Source: Ectothiorhodospiraceae bacterium (GTDB lineage Bacteria > Pseudomonadota > Gammaproteobacteria > Nitrococcales > Aquisalimonadaceae). From it: DNA of 64,000 nucleotides. Both the position numbers and the translations under genes were made by a program. The stretch is from contig PXAT01000161.1 in NCBI GenBank assembly GCA_003565775.1, forward strand, positions 1-64,000, read 5' to 3'. The notes beneath the pieces are model-generated. The model saw only the letters and a program-made list of their open reading frames with translations, had not been told where the DNA came from and searched no databases. The first letter of the stretch is position 1, and each line of letters begins with the position of its first letter. Shown piece after piece: positions 48,501-57,554 of this stretch.

Positions 48501-49066
48501 TCGCGGGTATCGCGGATGCGGCGCTCGGTCTCGCGTCGGCGCTCCTTGTACAGCGAGATACCGGCGGCCTCCTCCAGATACACCCGAAGCTCCTCGGGCT
48601 TGGCCTCGATGATCCGCGAGATCATGCCCTGCTCGATAATCGCGTAACTGCGCGGGCCGAGACCGGTGCCGAGGAACACGTCGGTGACATCACGCCGCCG
48701 ACAGCGGGCACCATTGAGGAAATACTGGGACTGGGCCTCGCGATTGACCTGCCGCTTGACCGAGATCTCGGCGTAACTCGCATACTTGCCGCCGAGCCCG
48801 CCATCGCTGTTGTCGAACACCAGTTCGATGGAGGCCTGACCGACCGGCTTGCGGCTCCCGGACCCGTTGAAGATGACGTCGGTCATCGACTCGCCGCGCA
48901 GGTGGCGAGCGGAACTCTCGCCCATGACCCAGCGCACCGCGTCGATAACGTTGGACTTGCCACAGCCGTTGGGGCCGACAATGCCGACCAGTTGACCGGG
49001 CAGGTGCACCGCTGTGGGATCGACAAAGGACTTGAAACCGGCGAGTCGGATTGTCTTCAGCCGCAT
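45554..49066 (-). CDS. smc: Chromosome segregation protein SMC
   Basis: 1170 aa; [20 protein letters not shown]...[23 protein letters not shown]; coiled coils with hinge; [37 protein letters not shown]. Confidence 0.98.
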   Translation of the reverse strand: [1170 protein letters not shown]

Positions 49067-49179
49067 GCAGCATCACCGGTAAGGAAGGCGCTCGGAAAAT
49101 CGGATGCATGACCCGACGCAAGCGCTCATTATCCTGACCGCTCCGGCGCATGCAAAGGGACGCATGCGATACTGCGGCA

Positions 49180-50133
49180 ATGAGCGCCAGCCACACTCCG
49201 GACACTGCCCCCCGACCCGCTTTGCCCTACCGCGGCCGCTTTGCGCCGAGTCCGACGGGCCCGCTGCATGCCGGCTCGCTGCTGAGCGCCGTCTGCAGCT
49301 TTCTGGAGGCCCGTCGGCATGATGGCCGCTGGCAGGTGCGGATCGACGACATTGATCCGCCACGGGAAGTCGCCGGTGCCGCCGATGCGATCCTGCGCAG
49401 CCTCGACGCCCACGGCCTGCATGCCGACGACAGCATCGTCTTTCAGAGCCGACGACAGGCTGCGTATCTGGGCGCTCTGGATCGCCTGCGCGATGCGGGG
49501 GTGCTGTTCCCCTGTGCGTGCTCGCGACGCGAACTGAGAGCCCGCGCGACAGCGGGCCCCAACGGACCACTCTACCCCGGGACCTGTCGCGACGGCTTGC
49601 CGCCAGGCCGCGAGGCGCGGGCCTGGCGCTTGCGCGTGAATCAGGCCGAGGACCTGTTCGAGGATCGTTTTCAGGGTCTTGTCCGGACCCGCCTGGCAGA
49701 GACGGTCGGGGATTTCGTGGTCCGTCGGGCGGACGGGCTGCTGGCCTACAATCTCGCTGCTGCCGTGGATGACGGCAGCAGCGACATCAGCCACGTCATT
49801 CGCGGCCACGACCTGCTCTGGTGCACACCGCCGCAGCGTCTGATCCAGCGGGCACTGGGGCTGCGTTCCCCGGAGTACGGGCATCTGCCGGTGCTGGTGG
49901 ATCTGCAGGGGCAAAAACTCAGCAAGCAACAGGGGGCGCCCGCACTGGACGACCGCTCGGCGCCGGCCAACCTGTGGCTGGCGTTGCAGCGGCTGCAGCA
50001 GGAGCCGCCGCCAGCCCTGCGCCGCGCCTCGCTGGCAACCCTCTGGCAATGGGCGCATGCGCACTGGACACCGGATCGTCTGCTGGGACAGGAGACCATC
50101 CGGATCGATCACGACGAGGCCATCGGCGACTGA
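49180..50133 (+). CDS. gluQ: Glutamyl-Q tRNA(Asp) synthetase
   Basis: YRGRFAPSPTGPLHAGSLLSAVCSFLEARRHDGRWQVRIDDIDPPREV; short GluRS-like; CACSRRELRARA. Confidence 0.95.
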   Translation: MSASHTPDTAPRPALPYRGRFAPSPTGPLHAGSLLSAVCSFLEARRHDGRWQVRIDDIDPPREVAGAADAILRSLDAHGLHADDSIVFQSRRQAAYLGALDRLRDAGVLFPCACSRRELRARATAGPNGPLYPGTCRDGLPPGREARAWRLRVNQAEDLFEDRFQGLVRTRLAETVGDFVVRRADGLLAYNLAAAVDDGSSDISHVIRGHDLLWCTPPQRLIQRALGLRSPEYGHLPVLVDLQGQKLSKQQGAPALDDRSAPANLWLALQRLQQEPPPALRRASLATLWQWAHAHWTPDRLLGQETIRIDHDEAIGD

Positions 50134-50251
50134 CCGAGCCGGGCCCATCGCTGGTCTCTCCGGCGATCAGATGCTACCTTCAGTAACAAACAAAGACTGA
50201 TGCGGAGGTCGCGTCGGACAAAATGTCGTTCCGGACGGAGAGAGACGGACT

Positions 50252-50449
50252 ATGGCCCAGCCAACCGAGCAGGGGCCCGGCGCTGCCAGCGTCCTGCTGT
50301 TCCTGTTTGCACTGTTCCTGATCGCGTCGCCGTTCGCCACCTGGTGGATGCAGTTGCCGGCGCCCTGGTATGTCCCCTACCTCCTCTGGCTCCTGATCAT
50401 CGGCCTCAGCTGGAACGTGGTCCGTCGCACCCGACGCCATGGAGATTGA
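50252..50449 (+). CDS. Small two-TM membrane protein upstream of and overlapping the SLC5 kinase (CbrX-like position)
   Basis: 65 aa MAQPTEQGPGAASVLLFLFALFLIASPFATWWMQLPAPWYVPYLLWLLIIGLSWNVVRRTRRHGD; overlaps the 50439 start by 11 nt. Confidence 0.75.
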   Translation: MAQPTEQGPGAASVLLFLFALFLIASPFATWWMQLPAPWYVPYLLWLLIIGLSWNVVRRTRRHGD

Positions 50450-53381
50450 TCTCACCACGCTCTCGATCAGTGCCATTCTCTACCTGCTGCTGCTGTTCCT
50501 GATCGCGCATGCAGTTGAGCGGCGCTGGCTGCCGGCCCGGCTGGTACGCCATCCGGCGGTCTACGTCCTGTCGCTGGGCGTCTACGCCACCTCATGGAGC
50601 TACTACGGCAGTGTCGGCTTTGCCGAACAGCAGGGCTTGCTGTTCCTCACCATCTACCTCGGTGTGACCCTCGCGTTCGTGCTGACGCCGGTGCTGCTGA
50701 TGCCGATCCTGCGACTGAGCCGCACCTATCAGCTCACCTCGGTGGCCGATCTGTTCGCGTTCCGCTTCAACAGCCAGCCCGTGGGGGTACTTGTCACCCT
50801 GCTGATGCTGGCCGGCGTGCTGCCCTACATCGCCTTGCAGATCAGGGCGGTGACCGAGTCCACGGTGGTGCTGAGCCAGGATTCGTCGCCGCAGGTTCTG
50901 GCCTTCTGGTTCGTCATCATCGTCAGCCTGTTCGCGATCATTTTCGGCGCCCGTCATGTCACGCCGCGTGAAAAGCATGAAGGCATGGTGGTGGCCATTG
51001 CCTTCGAATCGCTGATGAAACTGCTCGCTCTGCTGCTGGTGACCGGCGTCGCCGTCTACCAGGCATTCGGCGGGCTCGGCGGCATGCAACAACACCTGAG
51101 CGAGAACCCCGAACTGGTGCGTGATCTCTACAAGCCGGCCGGCGAAGGGGCCTGGGCCAGCCTGCTGGTGCTGGCCTTCGCCGCCGGCTTCCTGCTACCG
51201 CGCCAGTTTCACATGCTGTTCACCGAGAACGTGAAACCGCGCCATCTGTATACCGCCAGTTGGGCCTTTCCCCTCTATCTGCTGGCCCTGACGCTGGTCA
51301 TCCCCCCGATCCTCTGGTCGGCCCAGGTGCTGCAGGCGGATACCTCGCCGGACTACCACGTGCTCGGACTGAGCCTGGCCAGCGGTTCGCCGACTCTGGC
51401 CATCATCGCCTATCTCGGCGGTATTTCGGCCGCCAGTGCCATGATCGTGGTGTCGACGCTGGCAATCTCGTCGATGGCTCTCAACCATCTGCTGCTGCCG
51501 ATGGCCGGACTGCAGCCACAGCATGATCTCTACGGTGCGCTGCGCTGGACACGCCGGGCCCTGATTGCCCTGGTGATTGCCGCCGGTTACGTATTCTATC
51601 TGCTGATGGAAGCCGGCACCGGCCTGGTCGGCTGGGGCCTGATTTCGTTTCTTGCCATGGCCCAACTGCTACCGGGCATTCTCGGGCTGCTTTTCTGGTC
51701 GCGCGCCACGGCTCACGGCTTCATCGCCGGCCTGCTCGCCGGCACGGCAGTCTGGGCCCTTACCGCCCTGTTGCCGCCGCTGACCGGGCAGAGCGCGCTG
51801 ACCTGGTTCGGTCTCGCTGCGGACGGCTCGCCCGGCTCGACCGAGATGTACCAGTCGGCCACCTTCTGGTCGCTCAGTCTGAACGCCATCCTGTTCGTGC
51901 TGGTGTCGCTGCTGAGCCGTCAGAGCGAGGCCGAACGGGAAGCCGCCAGCGCCTGCCGGGAACTGACCCCGGCTCTGCCCAGCGGCGATCTGCGTGCGGC
52001 ATCGCCACAGCAATTCATCGACCGACTGGCGGCGGTCATGGGCAACAACACGGCCACCGCCGAAGTCCAGCGCGCACTGAGTGATCTGGGCATGCACCGG
52101 GACGAGGACCGCCCCGGCGCCCTGCATGATCTGCGGGTCCGCATCCAGCGCAATCTGTCCGGCATGATGGGGCCGGTCCTGGCCCGCATGATAGTCGATC
52201 ACCAGCTGGAGCTGCAGACCGTCGACGCCAACGCTCAGGCCCAGAACGTTCGGCTGATCGAGGATCGGCTGGAGACGTCCAGCACACGCCTGCGCGGTCT
52301 CGCGGCGGAGCTGGATCGCCTGCGACGCTATCACCGGCAGATCATCGAGGATCTGCCGGTGGGCGTCTGCGCGCTGGCGCATGGCAACCGGCTGGTGCGC
52401 TGGAATCCGGCCATTGCCCGCCTCACCGGCATACCGCTGGCGGATGTTATCGGTCGTCGCCTGGACGAACTGCCCGCTCCCTGGGGTGCCCTGCTGAACG
52501 AGTTTCTCAATGGCGACGAGGATCACTGGCACAAGCAACAGGTGCAGGAACCCGGGCAGACCCGCTGGTACAGCCTGCACAAGGCAAGCATCGAGGAGCC
52601 GGGACGACACCGCAGCGGTGACACGGTACTGCTGATCGAGGACTTCACCGACCTTCAGGTCCTGGAAAAGGAACTGGCTCACAGCGAGCGCCTGGCATCC
52701 ATCGGCCGGCTGGCCGCAGGGGTCGCGCACGAGATCGGCAACCCCATCACCAGTATCAGCTGCCTGGCCCAGGAACTGCGCGAAGGGGACGACCCGCAGC
52801 AGGCCCGCGACTACGCCGAAGACATCCTCGACCAGGCCCAGCGCATCAACAACATCGTGCAGAGCCTGGTGCGCTATGCCCACGGCGGCAGCCCGCTGTC
52901 GGAAGACCCCCTGCAACCGGTCAATCTGCACGATACCGTGGCCGAAGCGACCCGCCTGACCATGCTCAGCCGCCGGGCACGCGACATGCGTTTCGAGAAC
53001 CGGATCCCGGTGGACATGCAGGTTCGCGCCAAACCGCAGCCTCTGGTGCAGGTCTTCGTCAATCTTTTCAGCAATGCCGCCGATGCCTGTCGCGATCGTG
53101 ACGACGGGCGTGTCAGCCTGAGCAGCGACAGTCAACGGGAACAGGTCTGCATCCGCGTTCGCGACAACGGTTGCGGTATCGAGCCGGGGGCCATGGCGCG
53201 GGTGCTGGAACCGTTCTACACCACCAAACAGCCGGGCAAGGGCACCGGCCTCGGGCTGCCGCTGGTCTACAACATCATCCGCGACTGTGGCGGGCGGCTC
53301 GATATCGACAGCGACGCGAGCGGCACCACCGTCAGTCTGACGCTCAAGCTGGCGTCGGAAGACACGACAGAGGAGGCCTAG
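50439..53381 (+). CDS. cbrA: SLC5/SSS-domain hybrid sensor histidine kinase (CbrA-like)
   Basis: 980 aa; N-terminal sodium:solute symporter domain, PAS, HisKA (SIGRLAAGVAHEIGNPITSI), HATPase (NLFSNAADACRD, RDNGCGIEPG, GKGTGLGLPLV); followed by an NtrC-type regulator. Confidence 0.9.
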   Translation: MEIDLTTLSISAILYLLLLFLIAHAVERRWLPARLVRHPAVYVLSLGVYATSWSYYGSVGFAEQQGLLFLTIYLGVTLAFVLTPVLLMPILRLSRTYQLTSVADLFAFRFNSQPVGVLVTLLMLAGVLPYIALQIRAVTESTVVLSQDSSPQVLAFWFVIIVSLFAIIFGARHVTPREKHEGMVVAIAFESLMKLLALLLVTGVAVYQAFGGLGGMQQHLSENPELVRDLYKPAGEGAWASLLVLAFAAGFLLPRQFHMLFTENVKPRHLYTASWAFPLYLLALTLVIPPILWSAQVLQADTSPDYHVLGLSLASGSPTLAIIAYLGGISAASAMIVVSTLAISSMALNHLLLPMAGLQPQHDLYGALRWTRRALIALVIAAGYVFYLLMEAGTGLVGWGLISFLAMAQLLPGILGLLFWSRATAHGFIAGLLAGTAVWALTALLPPLTGQSALTWFGLAADGSPGSTEMYQSATFWSLSLNAILFVLVSLLSRQSEAEREAASACRELTPALPSGDLRAASPQQFIDRLAAVMGNNTATAEVQRALSDLGMHRDEDRPGALHDLRVRIQRNLSGMMGPVLARMIVDHQLELQTVDANAQAQNVRLIEDRLETSSTRLRGLAAELDRLRRYHRQIIEDLPVGVCALAHGNRLVRWNPAIARLTGIPLADVIGRRLDELPAPWGALLNEFLNGDEDHWHKQQVQEPGQTRWYSLHKASIEEPGRHRSGDTVLLIEDFTDLQVLEKELAHSERLASIGRLAAGVAHEIGNPITSISCLAQELREGDDPQQARDYAEDILDQAQRINNIVQSLVRYAHGGSPLSEDPLQPVNLHDTVAEATRLTMLSRRARDMRFENRIPVDMQVRAKPQPLVQVFVNLFSNAADACRDRDDGRVSLSSDSQREQVCIRVRDNGCGIEPGAMARVLEPFYTTKQPGKGTGLGLPLVYNIIRDCGGRLDIDSDASGTTVSLTLKLASEDTTEEA

Positions 53382-53386
53382 GAATC

Positions 53387-54733
53387 ATGGCACGCATCCT
53401 GGTCATCGAGGACGAAGACATCATCCGTCGGGCACTGCGCCGACTGCTGGAACGCCAGCAACACCGGGTCCAGGACGCCGAATCCATCGAAGAGGCCCGT
53501 GCCTCGTGGGATCTGGCGGGCTTCGACCTGATCATCGCTGACCTGCGCCTGCCCGGAGAACCGGGCACCGCGGTGCTGACGCTGGCCCCCGAGGTACCCA
53601 GTATCATCATGACCAGCTATGCCAGCGTGCGCTCGGCCGTGGAGGCGATGAAACAGGGGGCGGTGGACTACATCGCCAAACCGTTCGACAACGACGAACT
53701 GCTGCTGACCGTGCAGCGCGCACTCAAGGAAAACCGTCTCGAGCGCCAGAACGCGGCACTGCAGGCGGATCTCGAGCGCAACTACCCGGTGGCGGGGATC
53801 GTTGGCAGCTGCGGCGCGATGCAGGACGTGTTCGACCGGATCGGCAAGGTCGCGCCGACCGACACCACGGTGCTGGTCCTCGGCGAATCGGGCACCGGCA
53901 AGGAACTGGTCGCACGCGCGCTGCACGCCAACAGCAAGCGTGCTGATGGCCCCCTGATCGCGGTGAACTGTGCCGCAATCCCGGAATCTCTGATCGAGGC
54001 GGAACTGTTCGGCCACGAGAAAGGCGCCTTCACCGGTGCCGTCGGCATGCGGCAGGGACTGGTCGAGGCTGCCAATGGCGGAACCTTGTTCCTTGACGAA
54101 ATCGGCGAACTGCCGCCGGCCGCGCAGGCGCGTCTGCTGCGCGTGCTGCAGGAAGGCGAGATCCGACGCGTCGGTTCGGCGGCCTCGCGTCAGGTGGACG
54201 TACGACTGGTTGCGGCGACCCATCGCGACCTGGCACGGCTGTCGGAGAGCGGGGAGTTTCGCGAGGACCTCTACTTCCGCATCAACGTCATGGAGATCCG
54301 CTTGCCGCCGCTGCGGGAACGGGGCGAAGACGTGGTCGAACTGGCACGGTTTCTTCTGGAGCGCGGCTGCGAGCGGCTCAATCAGCCGCCGATGCGCTTT
54401 TCCAACGGTGCGCTGGACGCAATCCGCAATTACAGCTGGCCCGGCAATGTGCGCGAACTGGAAAACGCCATCGAACGGGCAGTAATCCTCAGCGACACCA
54501 CCGTGCTGACGCCCGACCTGCTGGGCATGAACGACCGCAGCGCGAACAGTCGGCGGGAGAGTGCGACGCCGGACCTGTCACTGGAAGATTATTTCTGCCA
54601 GTACGTGCGCGAGCACGAAGACACCCTGACCGAGACGGAACTGGCGAGGCGGCTGGGTATCAGTCGCAAGGCGCTGTGGGAAAAACGTCAGAGGCTTGGC
54701 CTTCCACGAGCTCGCAAACAACGACAGACTTGA
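53387..54733 (+). CDS. cbrB: Sigma-54-dependent response regulator (CbrB-like, NtrC family)
   Basis: MARILVIEDEDIIRRALRRLLERQ receiver; GESGTGKELVARALH, ELFGHEKGAFTGAVGMRQGLVEAANGGTLFLDEIGELP; Fis-type HTH ETELARRLGISRKALWEKRQRLGLPR. Confidence 0.9.
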   Translation: MARILVIEDEDIIRRALRRLLERQQHRVQDAESIEEARASWDLAGFDLIIADLRLPGEPGTAVLTLAPEVPSIIMTSYASVRSAVEAMKQGAVDYIAKPFDNDELLLTVQRALKENRLERQNAALQADLERNYPVAGIVGSCGAMQDVFDRIGKVAPTDTTVLVLGESGTGKELVARALHANSKRADGPLIAVNCAAIPESLIEAELFGHEKGAFTGAVGMRQGLVEAANGGTLFLDEIGELPPAAQARLLRVLQEGEIRRVGSAASRQVDVRLVAATHRDLARLSESGEFREDLYFRINVMEIRLPPLRERGEDVVELARFLLERGCERLNQPPMRFSNGALDAIRNYSWPGNVRELENAIERAVILSDTTVLTPDLLGMNDRSANSRRESATPDLSLEDYFCQYVREHEDTLTETELARRLGISRKALWEKRQRLGLPRARKQRQT

Positions 54734-54912
54734 CCCGGTTCCGCGGACGGGCGGGCCGATGGCGTGGCGTTTGATGTCACAAACCGTAACACTGTATTGT
54801 CGGTGAACCGGTTCGCCGTCGGGAAGCCCTGGACGGAGGCGTGAATCCCGTGTCTTCCGGGCTTGTCGGAAGTGATGGATGACTCGCCAGGGACGGACCG
54901 TGTCGCACAGTA

Positions 54913-54934
54913 ATGCGCCGGCCATGCGCCGGAC
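54913..54934. repeat. Tandem 11-bp direct repeat in acs upstream region
   Basis: ATGCGCCGGCC ATGCGCCGGAC. Confidence 0.6.
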
Positions 54935-54943
54935 TGCTAGGCT

Positions 54944-55000
54944 AGCTGTAAGCGCCGCGAGGCGTGCATAACATAACGATCTCGGCGAGGCGCTAAAGCT
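54944..55000 (+). promoter_or_regulatory. Hairpin in acs 5' region
   Basis: AGCT-GTA-AGCGCC ... GGCGCT-AA-AGCT. Confidence 0.35.
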
Positions 55001-55047
55001 GTTCGTTGCCGGCGACCTTACCTTTTCCAGAGAGGAGGAACGACATC

Positions 55048-56985
55048 ATGGCAGAGAAGATCTATCCGGTTCCGGAAGCCGTTGCCAAGGCTGCTCATAT
55101 TGATCGAGCGGCCTACGAAGAGATGTATCGCCGGTCCATCGAAGACAGGGACAATTTCTGGGCCGAACAGGCCGAGCGCCTGCGCTGGACCAAACGCTGG
55201 GACAAGGTCGACAACTCCGATCTGACCGAGGGCCGGATCAGCTGGTTCGAGGGCGGCAAGCTGAACGTCGCCGACAACTGCCTCGATCGACATGTCGAGA
55301 CGCGCGGTGATCAGACGGCAATCATCTGGGAGCCGGATGATCCGAAAAAGGACGAGGCCCAGCACATCACCTACCGGGATCTGCACGAGCGGGTCTGCCG
55401 GTTCGCCAATGCCCTGAAGGAACATGGCGTCAAGAAGGGTGACCGGGTCTGCATCTATCTGCCCATGATTCCCGAGGCCGCGGTGGCCATGCTGGCCTGT
55501 GCCCGCATCGGCGCCGTCCATTCCATCGTCTTCGGGGGCTTCTCGCCGCAGGCTCTGCAGGACCGGATCCAGAACGCCGACTGTCAGGTGGTGATTACCG
55601 CCGACGAAAGCGCTCGCGGCGGCCGTGCCTTCCCGCTCAAGGCCAATGCCGACGTGGCGCTGGAAGAATGCCCGAACGTCAAGACCATGTTCGTGGTGAA
55701 GCGCACCGGCGGCAACGTGGACTGGACCGAAGGACGTGACGTCTGGTTCCACGAGGCCGTGGCCAAGGTATCCGCCGACTGTCCGGCCGAGGAAATGGAT
55801 GCCGAGGATCCGCTGTTCATCCTCTACACCTCCGGCTCCACCGGCATGCCGAAGGGCGTGCTGCACACCACTGGCGGCTATCTGCTCGGCGCCAGCATGA
55901 CCCACGAGTACATATTCGATTACAAGGATGGCGAGGTCTATTGGTGCACCGCGGATGTCGGCTGGGTCCCCGGCCACACCTACATCGTCTACGGCCCGCT
56001 GGCGAACGGCGCCACCACGCTGATGTTCGAAGGCGTGCCCACCTATCCGGACGCCGGCCGGTTCTGGGACGTGGTGGACAAGCACAAGGTTGCGATCTTC
56101 TACACCGCACCCACCGCAATCCGGGCGCTGATGGGTCAGGGTGACGATTTCGTCAATCGCGCCGATCTCGGCTCGCTGCGCCTGCTGGGCAGCGTGGGTG
56201 AGCCGATCAACCCGGAGGCCTGGGAGTGGTACTACCGGGTGGTCGGTAAGGAACGCTGCCAGATCGTGGACACCTGGTGGCAGACCGAAACCGGTTCGAT
56301 CCTGATCACGCCGCTGCCCGGCGCCACGGATCTCAAGCCGGGCGCAGCCAGCAAGCCGTTCTTCGGTGTCGAACCGCAACTGGTGGACAACGAAGGCAAC
56401 GTGCTGGAGGGCGCCACGTCCGGCAACCTCTGCATCACCCACGCCTGGCCGTCGATGATGCGCACCATCTACGGGGACCATAAGCGGTTCATCGAAACCT
56501 ATCTGTCTGCCTACAAGGGCAAGTACTTCACCGGCGATGGTGCGAGACGCGACGAGGACGGCTACTACTGGATTACCGGCCGCGTCGACGACGTGCTGAA
56601 CGTGTCCGGTCACCGCATGGGCACGGCCGAAATCGAGAGTGCCCTGGTGCTGCATTCCAGCGTGTCCGAGGCCGCCGTGGTCGGGTTCCCGCATGACATC
56701 AAGGGCCAGGGCATCTACGCCTATGTCACCCTGATGGCCGGGCAGGAACCGTCAGACGATCTCAAGCAGGAGCTGGTCGCCATTATCCGCAAGGAAATCG
56801 GCGCCATTGCCAAGCCGGACTTCATTCAGTGGGCACCGGGCCTGCCGAAGACCCGGTCCGGCAAGATCATGCGCCGCATCCTGCGCAAGGTCGCCTGCAA
56901 CGAGCTGGACAGCCTCGGCGACACCAGCACGCTGGCCGACCCTGCAGTGGTCGACGAGCTGATCGAGAATCGCGCCAACCGTTAA
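55048..56985 (+). CDS. acs: Acetyl-CoA synthetase
   Basis: [95 protein letters not shown]. Confidence 0.98.
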   Translation: MAEKIYPVPEAVAKAAHIDRAAYEEMYRRSIEDRDNFWAEQAERLRWTKRWDKVDNSDLTEGRISWFEGGKLNVADNCLDRHVETRGDQTAIIWEPDDPKKDEAQHITYRDLHERVCRFANALKEHGVKKGDRVCIYLPMIPEAAVAMLACARIGAVHSIVFGGFSPQALQDRIQNADCQVVITADESARGGRAFPLKANADVALEECPNVKTMFVVKRTGGNVDWTEGRDVWFHEAVAKVSADCPAEEMDAEDPLFILYTSGSTGMPKGVLHTTGGYLLGASMTHEYIFDYKDGEVYWCTADVGWVPGHTYIVYGPLANGATTLMFEGVPTYPDAGRFWDVVDKHKVAIFYTAPTAIRALMGQGDDFVNRADLGSLRLLGSVGEPINPEAWEWYYRVVGKERCQIVDTWWQTETGSILITPLPGATDLKPGAASKPFFGVEPQLVDNEGNVLEGATSGNLCITHAWPSMMRTIYGDHKRFIETYLSAYKGKYFTGDGARRDEDGYYWITGRVDDVLNVSGHRMGTAEIESALVLHSSVSEAAVVGFPHDIKGQGIYAYVTLMAGQEPSDDLKQELVAIIRKEIGAIAKPDFIQWAPGLPKTRSGKIMRRILRKVACNELDSLGDTSTLADPAVVDELIENRANR

Positions 56986-57016
56986 ATCCGGTGGTGAATC
57001 GACGCATGATCGGTCA

Positions 57017-57050
57017 AACGCCGTGGTTCTCCGGGACCACGGCGTTTTTT
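57017..57050 (+). terminator. Rho-independent terminator of acs
   Basis: AACGCCGTGGT-TCTCCGGG-ACCACGGCGTT followed by TTTT. Confidence 0.88.
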
Positions 57051-57182
57051 CATGTCCGACCGATCGCTGCGCCCGACACGGAAAAACGGTTACCCTTTCC
57101 ATTGCAACGATAAAAAGAACGCCCCCAGCGCATCATCAGAATGCGGGGGCAACCAGCCGCACCGGAGGAGCAGACTGCCATC

Positions 57183-57554
57183 ATGGCCAAACATATCCTG
57201 ATCGTGGATGACGAACCGAACATCGTGCTCTCGCTGGAGTTCCTGATGCGCAAGCGCGGTTACACCGTGACCACCGCGAGCGATGGCGAAGAGGCACTGC
57301 GTCTGGTGGATGAACACAAGCCGGACCTGGTGCTGCTGGATGTCATGATGCCTCGCATGGACGGCTACCAGGTCTGCGAGGTCCTGCGCGGACGCGATGA
57401 TCTCAAGGATCTGCGCATCATCATGCTGACCGCCAAGGGGCGGGACGTGGAGCGGGAAAAGGGACTGTCCATGGGTGCCGACGAATACATCACCAAGCCC
57501 TTCTCCACCCAGGAGGTGGTCACACGGGTCGAGCAGGTACTGGGCGGGGAATGA
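57183..57554 (+). CDS. Single-domain response regulator (receiver only)
   Basis: MAKHILIVDDEPNIVLSLEFLMRKRGY...DLVLLDVMMPRMDGY...MLTAKGRD...YITKPFSTQEVVTRVEQVLGGE; stops directly after the receiver; ATGA overlap with next gene. Confidence 0.92.
   Translation: MAKHILIVDDEPNIVLSLEFLMRKRGYTVTTASDGEEALRLVDEHKPDLVLLDVMMPRMDGYQVCEVLRGRDDLKDLRIIMLTAKGRDVEREKGLSMGADEYITKPFSTQEVVTRVEQVLGGE

Noticed and set aside
54734-55047. Possible sigma-54 promoter for acs
   Set aside because: No convincing TGGCAC-N5-TTGC match with GG-N10-GC spacing found by eye, although a sigma-54 regulator lies upstream.
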